Assembly (NCBI GenBank): GCA_016710165.1
Contig: JADJLJ010000004.1
Span: 1-64,000 of the forward strand
Reading direction: 5' to 3'
Length of the DNA: 64,000 nucleotides
Origin: Chitinophagaceae bacterium
GTDB taxonomy: Bacteria; Bacteroidota; Bacteroidia; Chitinophagales; Chitinophagaceae
The notes below the pieces were generated by a model. It made no database searches. It worked only from the letters and a program-made list of their open reading frames with translations, and was not told the DNA's origin. Of the stretch, positions 36,852-44,577 are shown piece after piece (within the stretch, counting starts at the first letter, position 1; each line of letters begins with the position of its first letter). The position numbers and the translations under genes are program-made.

Positions 36852-37400
36852 AATTTAAGAAAAATAACCCATGCTGATCAGGTGTTTTTCACCCTGGTTT
36901 GTCTCACAAACCGGAGTATTGGAGATAAAACCTAACCGCAAAGCCCGCAAAGGAAATGCACGCAAAGGACAAGAAGGATATACTATAGACCAGGAATCAC
37001 AAACCAGAACGTAGTTGAACATTGATCATTGAATATTGTGTATTGAGTATTTTAACATGCCTCCCCGGCCCCGGTTCCTGTCTCCACGGACCGGAACAAT
37101 TCCCATTAAGCCCATCGCTCACCCTGGTGCATGAACTGGTGGTGGTTGATAATAAAAAAACCGGGTGTAATTAATGACCCGCTTGTTAAAGGCGGCATTA
37201 ACCCGAACCCCGGTTTGCGATGTAAAGATAGGAACAGGAAATATGATAGCAATAATTTTGGCAAGATACAGACATACTACGCTGCAATTTCTTTGTAGTA
37301 TATCTGCGCCTAAAAGTTAAACTCACCGATAGCTCCTTCAAATTGCGCCTTGGGAATGAGGTTGATTGTTTTGTAAAGAGTTGGTAACTTATCTTATAAT
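36852..37400. other. Repeat-rich gap upstream of the ORF6N gene
   Basis: No gene is evident. From left to right: a CCTGGTTTG/CACAAACCGG palindrome near 36893; CTAACCGCAAAGCCCGCAAA near 36932, also found near 41935; the right-hand direct repeat at 37069-37147; and an imperfect stem from 37159 to 37218 (ACCGGGTGTAATTAATG pairing with CATTAACCCGAACCCCGGT). The remainder up to the helicase stop is A+T-rich. Confidence 0.6.
37069..37147. repeat. Direct repeat right of the ORF6N gene
   Basis: The CCCCGGTTCCTGTCTCCACG core, then CCCATTAAGCCCATCGC and GGTGCA, GGTTGATA, parallel to 36189-36265. It lies about 220 bases outside the ORF6N coding region. Confidence 0.7.
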
Positions 37401-39296
37401 TTAGCACCTTAAATTTTCTTTAAAATAATTTTCAGTTTTTTTGTCAGTAAAATAAACATAACATCCCTTCATCCCTCTCGTCATTAAAACTCGGTAAATA
37501 TTTTTAACGTGCTCCTCGAATTTTTCTTTGCTTCGTTTTAAAGTTGGGTCCTTGGTGGCAGTTTTATCCCCAATCAATTTATTTGTTTTTGAATCATAAA
37601 TTAAATCATTACCAACAATTACTCCAATGTAATCAAACTCGAAACCCTGTGCGGTATAAATACAACCAACTTGTTTTATACCTTCTGGCCTATATGCCCA
37701 TTCGTACCATTTTACATAGCCTTTAGGGGGCTTAATATCACCATGTGTTTCCCACGGCATTTGAAAATCCCCGATTACAATGTCTTTAATAAACTCGCCA
37801 TTTTTATCTAAGGATTTACTCCAGGGCCAGCAAAATCCAGCAACCATTCTTGCAGAATTGGGGTGTTCAGCTTCTTTTTTAATTATTAAATCGTAAACCT
37901 TTTTTGGCGAATCTAATATTTGAAAATCAAAAACCTCGGTTTTCCCTAAAACCCTTTTTTCATCTGAATATCCGAGTACCGATTCTAACCATAACAAATA
38001 ATCATTAGAACCCATGCAACGATATTGTGTTTCAAGAGATGTTTCATAAACTTTGCAGCCATATTTACCTGCAGCCTCTTTGATTATCTCTGAATTGCCA
38101 ATTTCTTGAGACCGCACACTTTGCCTATCATCAATAAAAAATACTGAAGTTTTAGCACAACGAACTAATTGTGTAATTTGTGGCATATCAGTTCTGTCTT
38201 CAATTTTTGTATATTGAAAATTGCTTGTTTTTTCTATCCTATGTGCTTCATCAATTAATACAATGTCAAGCTCATTTTCTTTAACTCGTGATGGTAAAAA
38301 GCGATACAAGTTTGAAAAAAGAATTTCACCCTCTTTACCTATAAGATTTTTAAGACCTTCGATAAAAGGCTTGGATTTGCAACCATAAAAGACTTTCTTT
38401 TTTCTTTGAGCCGCTTCGGCAAGAATATTTAATGCAATAACTGACTTGCCGGTACCTGGGCCACCATGAACAACTATTACAGATTTTTGTTTGTTCTTTT
38501 CTGCTTTACGCACTTTTGACCAGATCAAATTTTTTGCAACAAGCTGTTCATTTAATAGTGAAAATACAACTTCATTCGAAATAATTTTATGAACATTATC
38601 TAAAAGTTTTTTGGATGGCCTAAGTGGACTTCGCATAAACCGATTAAATATTTCAAAACCACTCCCCTTTGAAAGGAGATCTTTAATTTTATTTGCTAAT
38701 TCTTTTACATCACCTTTGGTATAAACAGGAAACTCTTCGTATATTTTTTTATAGATTGGATCAAATAATCCTGAGTTTTCGATTTTTGTATAATTGTGAC
38801 AATACGCACAGCTAAACAAAGCCAGCGGAGATTTTGTGTCAAATTCAGAAACAAAACTCTTTATATAATTTGTGTATCCCTTGACTTGTTGAGATGGGTG
38901 GGCGACAATTCTATTTCTTTTCCCTGTAACTGTTTCTACTTGAAATTTTTCTTCAAAATTACCTTCATCCTCCAAAGCAATAACACTTTTCCATTGTTTC
39001 AATTCAATTAGAACAATATTATCATTTTGTGCAGCGTCTTTACCAAATAGCAGACAATCAATTCTTAACCCTTGATTATACGGCACCTCATATTCAAGAG
39101 CAATCATATTATCAGTAAGACCGGCGATTTCGATTATGTCACGAACTCTTGACAAAGAATTCTGCCACGAATCCATTTCGGGTTCCCCAACTCGTTTACC
39201 AAAACGTAGAAAAAAACTCTCAACCATTATATCAGTAAGCCTATTCTCTCTAATATCTTGGACAAATTGAGCAGTGGTATCTTGATATATCAACAT
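37401..39296 (-). CDS. PD-(D/E)XK nuclease fused to a DUF2075 SF1 helicase
   Basis: A 631-residue protein. Residues ~60-110 look like a PD-(D/E)XK nuclease core: LRIDCLLFG with Asp80, then NIVLIELKQW with Glu98 and Lys100. The DUF2075 P-loop helicase follows: Walker A HGGPGTGKS at about 277-285, Walker B LDIVLIDEAHR at 343-353, VFFIDDRQSVR near 387, and late SF1-like motifs QGFEFDYIGV and YRVLMTRGMKGCYVYF. It acts presumably on nucleic acid, in the cytosol. The upstream pyrophosphohydrolase gene ends 2 bases before this start, so they form an operon. Codons are visibly more A/T-rich than neighbours, suggesting transfer. Anti-phage defence is a hypothesis. Confidence 0.85.
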   Translation of the reverse strand: MLIYQDTTAQFVQDIRENRLTDIMVESFFLRFGKRVGEPEMDSWQNSLSRVRDIIEIAGLTDNMIALEYEVPYNQGLRIDCLLFGKDAAQNDNIVLIELKQWKSVIALEDEGNFEEKFQVETVTGKRNRIVAHPSQQVKGYTNYIKSFVSEFDTKSPLALFSCAYCHNYTKIENSGLFDPIYKKIYEEFPVYTKGDVKELANKIKDLLSKGSGFEIFNRFMRSPLRPSKKLLDNVHKIISNEVVFSLLNEQLVAKNLIWSKVRKAEKNKQKSVIVVHGGPGTGKSVIALNILAEAAQRKKKVFYGCKSKPFIEGLKNLIGKEGEILFSNLYRFLPSRVKENELDIVLIDEAHRIEKTSNFQYTKIEDRTDMPQITQLVRCAKTSVFFIDDRQSVRSQEIGNSEIIKEAAGKYGCKVYETSLETQYRCMGSNDYLLWLESVLGYSDEKRVLGKTEVFDFQILDSPKKVYDLIIKKEAEHPNSARMVAGFCWPWSKSLDKNGEFIKDIVIGDFQMPWETHGDIKPPKGYVKWYEWAYRPEGIKQVGCIYTAQGFEFDYIGVIVGNDLIYDSKTNKLIGDKTATKDPTLKRSKEKFEEHVKNIYRVLMTRGMKGCYVYFTDKKTENYFKENLRC

Positions 39297-39298
39297 AA

Positions 39299-39628
39299 TT
39301 ATAACTCATTGTATTTTTTTGCAGACCCCTTCGCTTTATCTACCGGATATTTCTCCGCATTGGCTTTTATTTTTTGTAAAACAATTTCTTTTATATCAAA
39401 CCCATGCTTTTGAGCCAATAAAAAGGCAAAAGCAAAAATATCTGCCAACTCTTCTTTTATTTTCTCTTTATTTGCTTCTTCCGGTTGTTTCCAAAGGAAT
39501 AATTCAAGCAATTCGTTTGCTTCAACAGAAATAGCAACAGCCAGATCCTTTGAGTTATGAAACTGTTCCCAATCTCTTTCATTTCGGAATTTAATAAGGG
39601 CGTCAGTTATTTCTTCTATCTCTGTCAT
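39299..39628 (-). CDS. MazG-like nucleotide pyrophosphohydrolase
   Basis: A 109-residue all-alpha NTP pyrophosphatase of the MazG/dUTPase superfamily. Its metal-binding acids are in SVEANELLELFLWKQ and KEELADIFAFAF, matching the ExxE...ExxD arrangement. WEQFHNSKDLAVAISVEANE is the usual N-terminal part. It would hydrolyse an (d)NTP to the monophosphate; the base is not predictable. It is the first gene of the unit with the nuclease-helicase, 2 bases upstream. Like its partner it is A+T-rich. Single-domain forms such as this serve nucleotide-pool cleaning and are also found in phage-related loci. Confidence 0.9.
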   Translation of the reverse strand: MTEIEEITDALIKFRNERDWEQFHNSKDLAVAISVEANELLELFLWKQPEEANKEKIKEELADIFAFAFLLAQKHGFDIKEIVLQKIKANAEKYPVDKAKGSAKKYNEL

Positions 39629-39755
39629 AAATGGTTGCTGTTATAAGTAAATGCTGCCTGATAATACAAGAATTGTATTCCTTTGCCTTCGTGTCACGAA
39701 TCATAACCGTTCGGTTCGTGAGCCACAAACCAGGGCATTGAGGCTAAGAGATACA

Positions 39756-40490
39756 CTAATCCCAGAATTTCACCTTCCCCATTTTCCAGGGATCCAGGTA
39801 TTCCATATCCACGGTAAAATTCTCTTTCAGGTCACGGTATTTTTCCGTTTGCCGCAGTTTGCCATTCATATAAAAATCAACGCTTGTCTCACACCAGTCA
39901 TTTCCCAGCCTGGTATAATCATCACAAACGATCTCTGTTTTTTGTCCGTCTTTATTGTTCAGTATCCGCAGCGTAACCAGCTTTTCCTTATCCACCCAAA
40001 ACTGGTTGCTTTCGGTTTCCGGCCTGTCGGTACCTATTACCACCACATTTTTTCCCTTCCAGGTTGTTTCAAAGGTCTTATCAGGGTTATAACCGATCTC
40101 CTTCAGTCTTTTATAAACCCCAACCAGCGGAAAGGAATACATCCCTCCCAATACAAACAACAGGTCGTGTGGCTGGTAGCTCCTGCTTTTTAATTCATTC
40201 TTTTGAAACCGGTACACCGAGTCGTTCACAAAAAAGAAGCTATTGCCTGCGGCGGGATCATCAATATCGATCCGCAGCTTATCGGGATATACCAGCACTT
40301 CGTACCAGGTGGCGGTCCGTATCAATGAATCATTCCGGTAAAAACCGGTTTCCTGTACAAAGGACAGGTTCTTACGAAAACCGGCTGCGTGTTTTGCATA
40401 CATCTGCTGCACCATATCCTGTGCATGGGCGGTGGATGCAAAGCAGAGGAAAATGGCCGTTAAGATCTTTATGCCGGGACGGGTGCTCAT
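39756..40490 (-). CDS. Exported protein with LolA-like features
   Basis: A 244-residue protein with a signal peptide (ILTAIFLCFASTAHAQ). The mature part has long strands: LSFVQETGFYRNDSLIRTAT, WYEVLVYPDKLRIDIDDP, FFFVNDSVYRFQKNEL, VVVIGTDRPETESNQFWVDK. This open beta-sheet pattern, with W-YEVLVYPDKLRID and QFWVDKEKLVTLRI, recalls LolA/LolB-type lipoprotein carriers, but it is not clearly one. Two cysteines (VCDDYT, WCETS) may pair. Function unknown. Confidence 0.7.
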   Translation of the reverse strand: MSTRPGIKILTAIFLCFASTAHAQDMVQQMYAKHAAGFRKNLSFVQETGFYRNDSLIRTATWYEVLVYPDKLRIDIDDPAAGNSFFFVNDSVYRFQKNELKSRSYQPHDLLFVLGGMYSFPLVGVYKRLKEIGYNPDKTFETTWKGKNVVVIGTDRPETESNQFWVDKEKLVTLRILNNKDGQKTEIVCDDYTRLGNDWCETSVDFYMNGKLRQTEKYRDLKENFTVDMEYLDPWKMGKVKFWD

Positions 40491-40544
40491 GAGACTGCGT
40501 TTTTGATGGGCAGAAAGTTACAAATTATTCTGGGGAGGAAGATC

Positions 40545-40653
40545 TAACCACAGATAACCACAGATATTGTTCACAGATTTACACAGAAACTCTGTGTAAA
40601 TCTGTGAACCAATCCGATCAATCTGTGGTTAAATCTGATGAATCTGTGGTTAA
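40545..40653. repeat. CACAGAT-family intergenic repeat, copy 5
   Basis: The core TTCACAGATTTACACAGA (40570-40587) pairs perfectly, across 3 bases, with 40591-40608. Further units CCACAGATAACCACAGAT and AATCTGTGGTTAAATCTG lie outside it. It sits between two divergent genes. Confidence 0.8.
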
Positions 40654-40673
40654 AAATGAACCAAAGCTTCTTA

Positions 40674-40704
40674 TTGTTTATATAGCCCGGGTGTGCTAAC
40701 TTTA
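40674..40704 (+). promoter_or_regulatory. Candidate Bacteroidota-type promoter
   Basis: TTG at 40674-40676, 20 bases, then TAACTTTA at 40697-40704, one mismatch from TAnnTTTG. The start of the hydrolase gene is at 40723, leaving a short leader. Confidence 0.4.
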
Positions 40705-40722
40705 CACTATCAAGTCTTTTAA

Positions 40723-41862
40723 ATGGAAGACCCCCTGGTTTACACAGACAAACAGGGTTTATCATTAAAACCGGCAGGCCCAAAAGACGGGAATTTCACT
40801 GTTTCCATCAGCGGATCCGTCATTGAAATCCTGGATCACCTCAGCAATAACCAAAACCTGCTTCCTGCACCCCCATCCCGTAAGATCCATATTACAACAG
40901 GGGGAGGGAACGACATCATACATATCATAAGCAACGGACAGTTACAGGAAGCGTTTTTTATAAATATCGATGCCGGTGGCGGAAACAAGCTGATCGTTGG
41001 TACACAAGATCCCATGATAAAATTACAGGTGGAACATGCGGATGAGAACGATCTTATTTTGCCAGACAACCTTCCGGGTACATACGAATGTTATGAAAAG
41101 AAAATTCAGCAATGGAATGAAACAAACCGTAACCCGGACGGGTTGTGGAAAAGTATAAAGCGGCGGCTGGTTTATTTCTTTGGCCGCGACCTGAAGTTCA
41201 GACGCCCTTTTATCTTTGAAGAAAGGATCAGGCGTGGTTTAAGTTCGTTACACCTGCACAAGGTGGACCAGGCCACGCTGAAAAATAATTATTTCACTAC
41301 CCGCCAGCAGGTAGATGAACTGGAAGCCATTGCCCATGCCGGTGATATATTATTAAGGTACCAGGACGGCTACCCCTTTGACAGGTATTTTGTAGGCGTA
41401 TGGCAACATGCCGGTCTGTACCGGAAAAGGGGCCAGGTCATTGACGCCATGGGAAACGGAACCTACCTGCGAACCATGGATGCTTTTGCAGAGGCGGATG
41501 GGATTCTATTGCTCCGGATCAACGGCGTTTCAAAGGAACAGGTGCAGCAGGCATTGGCCTATGCATTTGAACAGATAGGTAAATGGTACAGCGTGGATTT
41601 TGATGATAATATCGCCGAACAGTATTGCAGTGGGCTGATCGTAAATGCCTACAAATTTGCCGGGGTACTGGAAGCCGGTTACCGGCGTGGCGAATCGATC
41701 CATCCCGACGACCTGCTGAAACTTCCCGGCGTGGAAATTATATGGACCAACCGGCCAGACCTGCTGAAAAGAACCGGGATCCAAAAACCATTCAACAAAG
41801 AAAACAACCGACCGCAGTTTTTTAAACACAAAAAGCTTACCGTTGCCGGGTGTCAGAAATGA
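40723..41862 (+). CDS. YiiX/YebB-like permuted NlpC/P60 cysteine hydrolase
   Basis: A 379-residue protein. Residues 1-120 form a beta-rich domain with INIDAGGGNKLIVG and repeated strands. The C-terminal ~185 residues are a permuted papain-like amidase. The His is in GVWQHAGLY after GDILLRYQDG, and the nucleophile is the Cys in AEQYCSGLIVNAY. This matches the YiiX family, thought to act on peptide, peptidoglycan or lipid-linked amides. No signal peptide is obvious. The N-terminal domain is not recognised. Confidence 0.82.
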   Translation: MEDPLVYTDKQGLSLKPAGPKDGNFTVSISGSVIEILDHLSNNQNLLPAPPSRKIHITTGGGNDIIHIISNGQLQEAFFINIDAGGGNKLIVGTQDPMIKLQVEHADENDLILPDNLPGTYECYEKKIQQWNETNRNPDGLWKSIKRRLVYFFGRDLKFRRPFIFEERIRRGLSSLHLHKVDQATLKNNYFTTRQQVDELEAIAHAGDILLRYQDGYPFDRYFVGVWQHAGLYRKRGQVIDAMGNGTYLRTMDAFAEADGILLLRINGVSKEQVQQALAYAFEQIGKWYSVDFDDNIAEQYCSGLIVNAYKFAGVLEAGYRRGESIHPDDLLKLPGVEIIWTNRPDLLKRTGIQKPFNKENNRPQFFKHKKLTVAGCQK

Positions 41863-42034
41863 CAGGGCATTGGATGTAAGAACCCGGATCCCTTTGCGCT
41901 CTTTGCGATTACCCTTCGGTCCAGGATAAAACCTAACCGCAAAGCCCGCAAAGAAAATGCCCGCAAAGGACACGAAGGATCTTTGTTTATGCTGCATAGC
42001 TGCACCGGAAGAAAAATTTCTCTATCTTCCAATT

Positions 42035-43129
42035 ATGAAAAAAAACCTGTTTTTCTTTTTCCTCTTTTCCTCCTTTTCACTCTTCGCCCAACACGAAACA
42101 CCCTATAAGCTCATTGCCTACGCCACCGGCAAAGCCGAAACCATTACCCAATATCCCATTGATAAGCTCACCCATATCATTTACAGCTTTTTAAAAATAC
42201 AGAACGACACACTTACTTTTCACAACGAAGGCCAGGAAAATACGGTGCGGCAACTGGTTGCATTAAAGAAAAAATACCCGCAGTTAAAGATCATGGTATC
42301 TGTTGGCGGATGGGGCGGCTGTTCTTTCTGCAGCAACCTGTTTGCCTCTGCCCAACACCGGCAGAACTTTGCCAAAACAACCGCGGCGCTTTTTAAACAG
42401 TATGGTATCGACGGGCTTGACCTGGACTGGGAATACCCGGCCATTGAAGGTTATCCCGGCCATAAATATGACAGCGCCGATAAAAATAATTTCACCGAAC
42501 TCATCAAAGCGCTGCGGCAGGAACTGGGCAATGACCGCCTGCTGACATTTGCAGCCGGTGGATTTGTAAAATACCTGGAGCAGTCGGTGGACTGGGATGC
42601 TGTAATGCCGCTGGTGGATTTTGTAAACCTGATGACCTACGACCTGGTAGGCGGGTATGCTACCGTAACCGGCCATCACACCCCGCTGCATGATTACCAG
42701 CCCGGGCAGGAGTCCACCAGCAGGTGCGTGAACTGGCTGCTGGATAAAAATGTTCCTGCCGGAAAACTCATCATCGGCGCTGCCATGTATGCCCGGGTTT
42801 GGGAAAACGTAGCAGGCATCAACAACGGTTTGTACCAGGCGGGTAAGTTTAAACGGGGAGTGGCCTACTCCGGTTTCAAAAAATACTTCAGCGATACGCC
42901 GGGGTTTAAATATTACTGGGACAGTATGGCAAGAGCGCCTTATTATTACAACGCTTCCCTGAAACTATTTGCCACGTTTGATGACAGGCGGTCTATACAG
43001 GAAAAAACCGGTTTCATCCGGAATAAAGGATTGGGCGGTATCATGTTTTGGGAGCTGGCGCAGGACCGGGTAAAAAATGGCTTGGTGGAAGAGATGTATA
43101 ACGGGTTAAGAAAACAGGAACACGAATGA
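42035..43129 (+). CDS. Glycoside hydrolase family 18 chitinase
   Basis: About 364 residues from the ATG at 42035, which begins the signal peptide (MKKNLFFFFLFSSFSLFAQ). The frame upstream is in a repeat. The GH18 catalytic motif DxxDxDxE is intact in YGIDGLDLDWEYP, with Glu the proton donor. MVSVGGWGGCSFCS and the MTYDLVGGY strand are also typical, as is the GLGGIMFWELAQD end. It would hydrolyse chitin or another GlcNAc polymer. No chitin-binding domain or sorting signal is present. The last codons lie inside a palindrome (43111-43189). Confidence 0.93.
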   Translation: MKKNLFFFFLFSSFSLFAQHETPYKLIAYATGKAETITQYPIDKLTHIIYSFLKIQNDTLTFHNEGQENTVRQLVALKKKYPQLKIMVSVGGWGGCSFCSNLFASAQHRQNFAKTTAALFKQYGIDGLDLDWEYPAIEGYPGHKYDSADKNNFTELIKALRQELGNDRLLTFAAGGFVKYLEQSVDWDAVMPLVDFVNLMTYDLVGGYATVTGHHTPLHDYQPGQESTSRCVNWLLDKNVPAGKLIIGAAMYARVWENVAGINNGLYQAGKFKRGVAYSGFKKYFSDTPGFKYYWDSMARAPYYYNASLKLFATFDDRRSIQEKTGFIRNKGLGGIMFWELAQDRVKNGLVEEMYNGLRKQEHE

Positions 43130-43189
43130 CAACGATGAAAGCGGACCTGCACGGATCCCGGGGATCCACGTCATCCGTGTTCCTGTTTT
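43111..43189 (+). terminator. Palindrome overlapping the chitinase stop codon
   Basis: AAAACAGGAACACGAATGAC (43111-43130) pairs with 43170-43189 at 19 of 20 positions around 39 bases, which themselves contain GGATCCCGGGGATCC. The left arm encodes the last residues (KQEHE) and the stop. A T-run at the end of the right arm suggests a terminator. Confidence 0.55.
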
Positions 43190-43239
43190 AATAGGTTCAC
43201 CTGTTTTCCGAATAAAAAATTACTGTATTTTTACAACCG

Positions 43240-43596
43240 GTGCAAAGATCAAGGTCCATACAAACAAAAGCAAAACTGGTTCGTTTCACTACAGCGATAT
43301 TCCTGTGCGGATGCCTGTTGTTCTTAACCGGTATCAACTTCCTTGTTTATGGCAACAGCAATACCGTTTGCATGTTTGAACAAGCTGATACGGGAGGACC
43401 GAAGGATGAAGCGCCTGAAAAACCTGTTGAAGAAAAATCATCCGGCGTAAGCAACATGCAGGAAGAGTATGTGCACGAGCAGCACCTGCTGCGTGGCCTT
43501 ACTGCCGCAGATAATACCTTTAAGTACTTCCTGATGGACGAGGCCAGGCTTGCCATCGTTCATTTTGAACTCATTTCACCCCCACCCGACCTTTAG
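43240..43596 (+). CDS. Small membrane-associated protein of unknown function
   Basis: A 118-residue frame starting at GTG. Residues ~15-37 form one membrane helix (TTAIFLCGCLLFLTGINFLV). The remainder is acidic and polar (DEAPEKPVEEKSSGVSNMQE) and ends HFELISPPPDL. No motif is recognised. The start is not certain, since there is no ATG ahead of the helix. It precedes the carbonic-anhydrase-like gene on the same strand by 120 bases. Confidence 0.5.
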   Translation: MQRSRSIQTKAKLVRFTTAIFLCGCLLFLTGINFLVYGNSNTVCMFEQADTGGPKDEAPEKPVEEKSSGVSNMQEEYVHEQHLLRGLTAADNTFKYFLMDEARLAIVHFELISPPPDL

Positions 43597-43716
43597 TATT
43601 CTCATCGCAGCCCGGCCTCCCGGCCCGGCAACTCCGGATACCCCGGATGAATTTCTGTAAGCATAACATCCGGCATTGCTTTCTGCAGCAGCGCCGAACG
43701 ACCAAAATATTTTATC

Positions 43717-44382
43717 ATGAAAACACATACCAGGGAATTTCCTGAAAATAGTACAACATCACGGGCATATGAATTGCTCAAAGAAGGAAACAAACATTTT
43801 GCAAGAAGCCTGAAGATGAACAGCAGCCCGCTGCCGCTTTTGGAAACCGTTCAGGCCGAACGCCCCTTTGCTGTTGCACTCAGTTGCACAGATTGTCCCC
43901 ATCCGCTGGAACAGGTATTTAACCAGGAGCCAGGCGCAATATTCAACGTACGCATTGCAGGCAATGTCATCAATGAAGACGTATTGGGCAGCATCGAATA
44001 TGCCTGTAAAATGGCGGGGACCGGGCTTATTTTGGTGCTGGGCCATACAAAATGCGGCGCCGTAAAAGGAGCCTGTGACGGGGTGGAATTAGGCAACCTT
44101 ACCCCGCTGCTGAAAAAAATAAGACCAGCCGTTGAATCCACAAAAGCATACGGACTTGGCGATCATCATTACCTTTTTGCCGAAAAGGTGGCATACCTTA
44201 ATGTGATCAATTCCATGGAAGATATCATGCAGCGGAGCAACATCATCCGTGAACTGTGCCGCGAAGGAAAGGCCGGCATCGTGGGCGGTATCTTCAACCT
44301 CGAAAGCGGAAGGGTTCATTTTGTACGGGAGATCTTACCAACGGAAACAGAGGATTCCCTTCCTGCGGAGATGAATGGATAG
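43717..44382 (+). CDS. Beta-carbonic anhydrase homologue lacking the dyad arginine
   Basis: A 221-residue member of the beta-carbonic anhydrase family. Zinc ligands are in place: Cys57 in ALSCTD, and His110 and Cys113 in VLGHTKCGAVKGA. FNVRIAGNVIN and LGSIEYACKMAG are typical. The usual CxDSR motif reads CTDCP: Asp59 is kept, but the Ser is Cys60 and the catalytic Arg is Pro61. That Asp-Arg pair gates zinc in active enzymes, so activity may be altered or lost. No frameshift explains the change. There is no signal peptide. A sulfate-transporter partner is not nearby; NhaD lies downstream beyond a terminator. Confidence 0.85.
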   Translation: MKTHTREFPENSTTSRAYELLKEGNKHFARSLKMNSSPLPLLETVQAERPFAVALSCTDCPHPLEQVFNQEPGAIFNVRIAGNVINEDVLGSIEYACKMAGTGLILVLGHTKCGAVKGACDGVELGNLTPLLKKIRPAVESTKAYGLGDHHYLFAEKVAYLNVINSMEDIMQRSNIIRELCREGKAGIVGGIFNLESGRVHFVREILPTETEDSLPAEMNG

Positions 44383-44460
44383 TGCCACTACCCGGGTAAC
44401 AGGACGGGTGAAGCGGCTCAGCAAATAATCTGGTCCGTACTCTATAATTTGTTTTGTTGT

Positions 44461-44497
44461 AAAAAACCGGGGTATCTTACTTCGGTTTTTTGCTTTA
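44461..44497 (+). terminator. Intrinsic terminator
   Basis: AAAAAACCG (44461-44469) pairs perfectly with CGGTTTTTT (44483-44491) around 13 bases and is followed by GCTTTATTT. It ends the carbonic-anhydrase-like transcript about 80 bases after the stop. Confidence 0.75.
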
Positions 44498-44577
44498 TTT
44501 GCTATCATTAAAACCGATCCGGGTATTAAGCATTAAATTGCTGTTTGAGAGAAGGATCGTTTTTTAAAAGATAAGAC

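Noticed and set aside
36189..37218. Integron-type attC site around the ORF6N gene
   Set aside because: GTTAGGT near 36268 fits the core site, but no matching inverse core or integrase is present.
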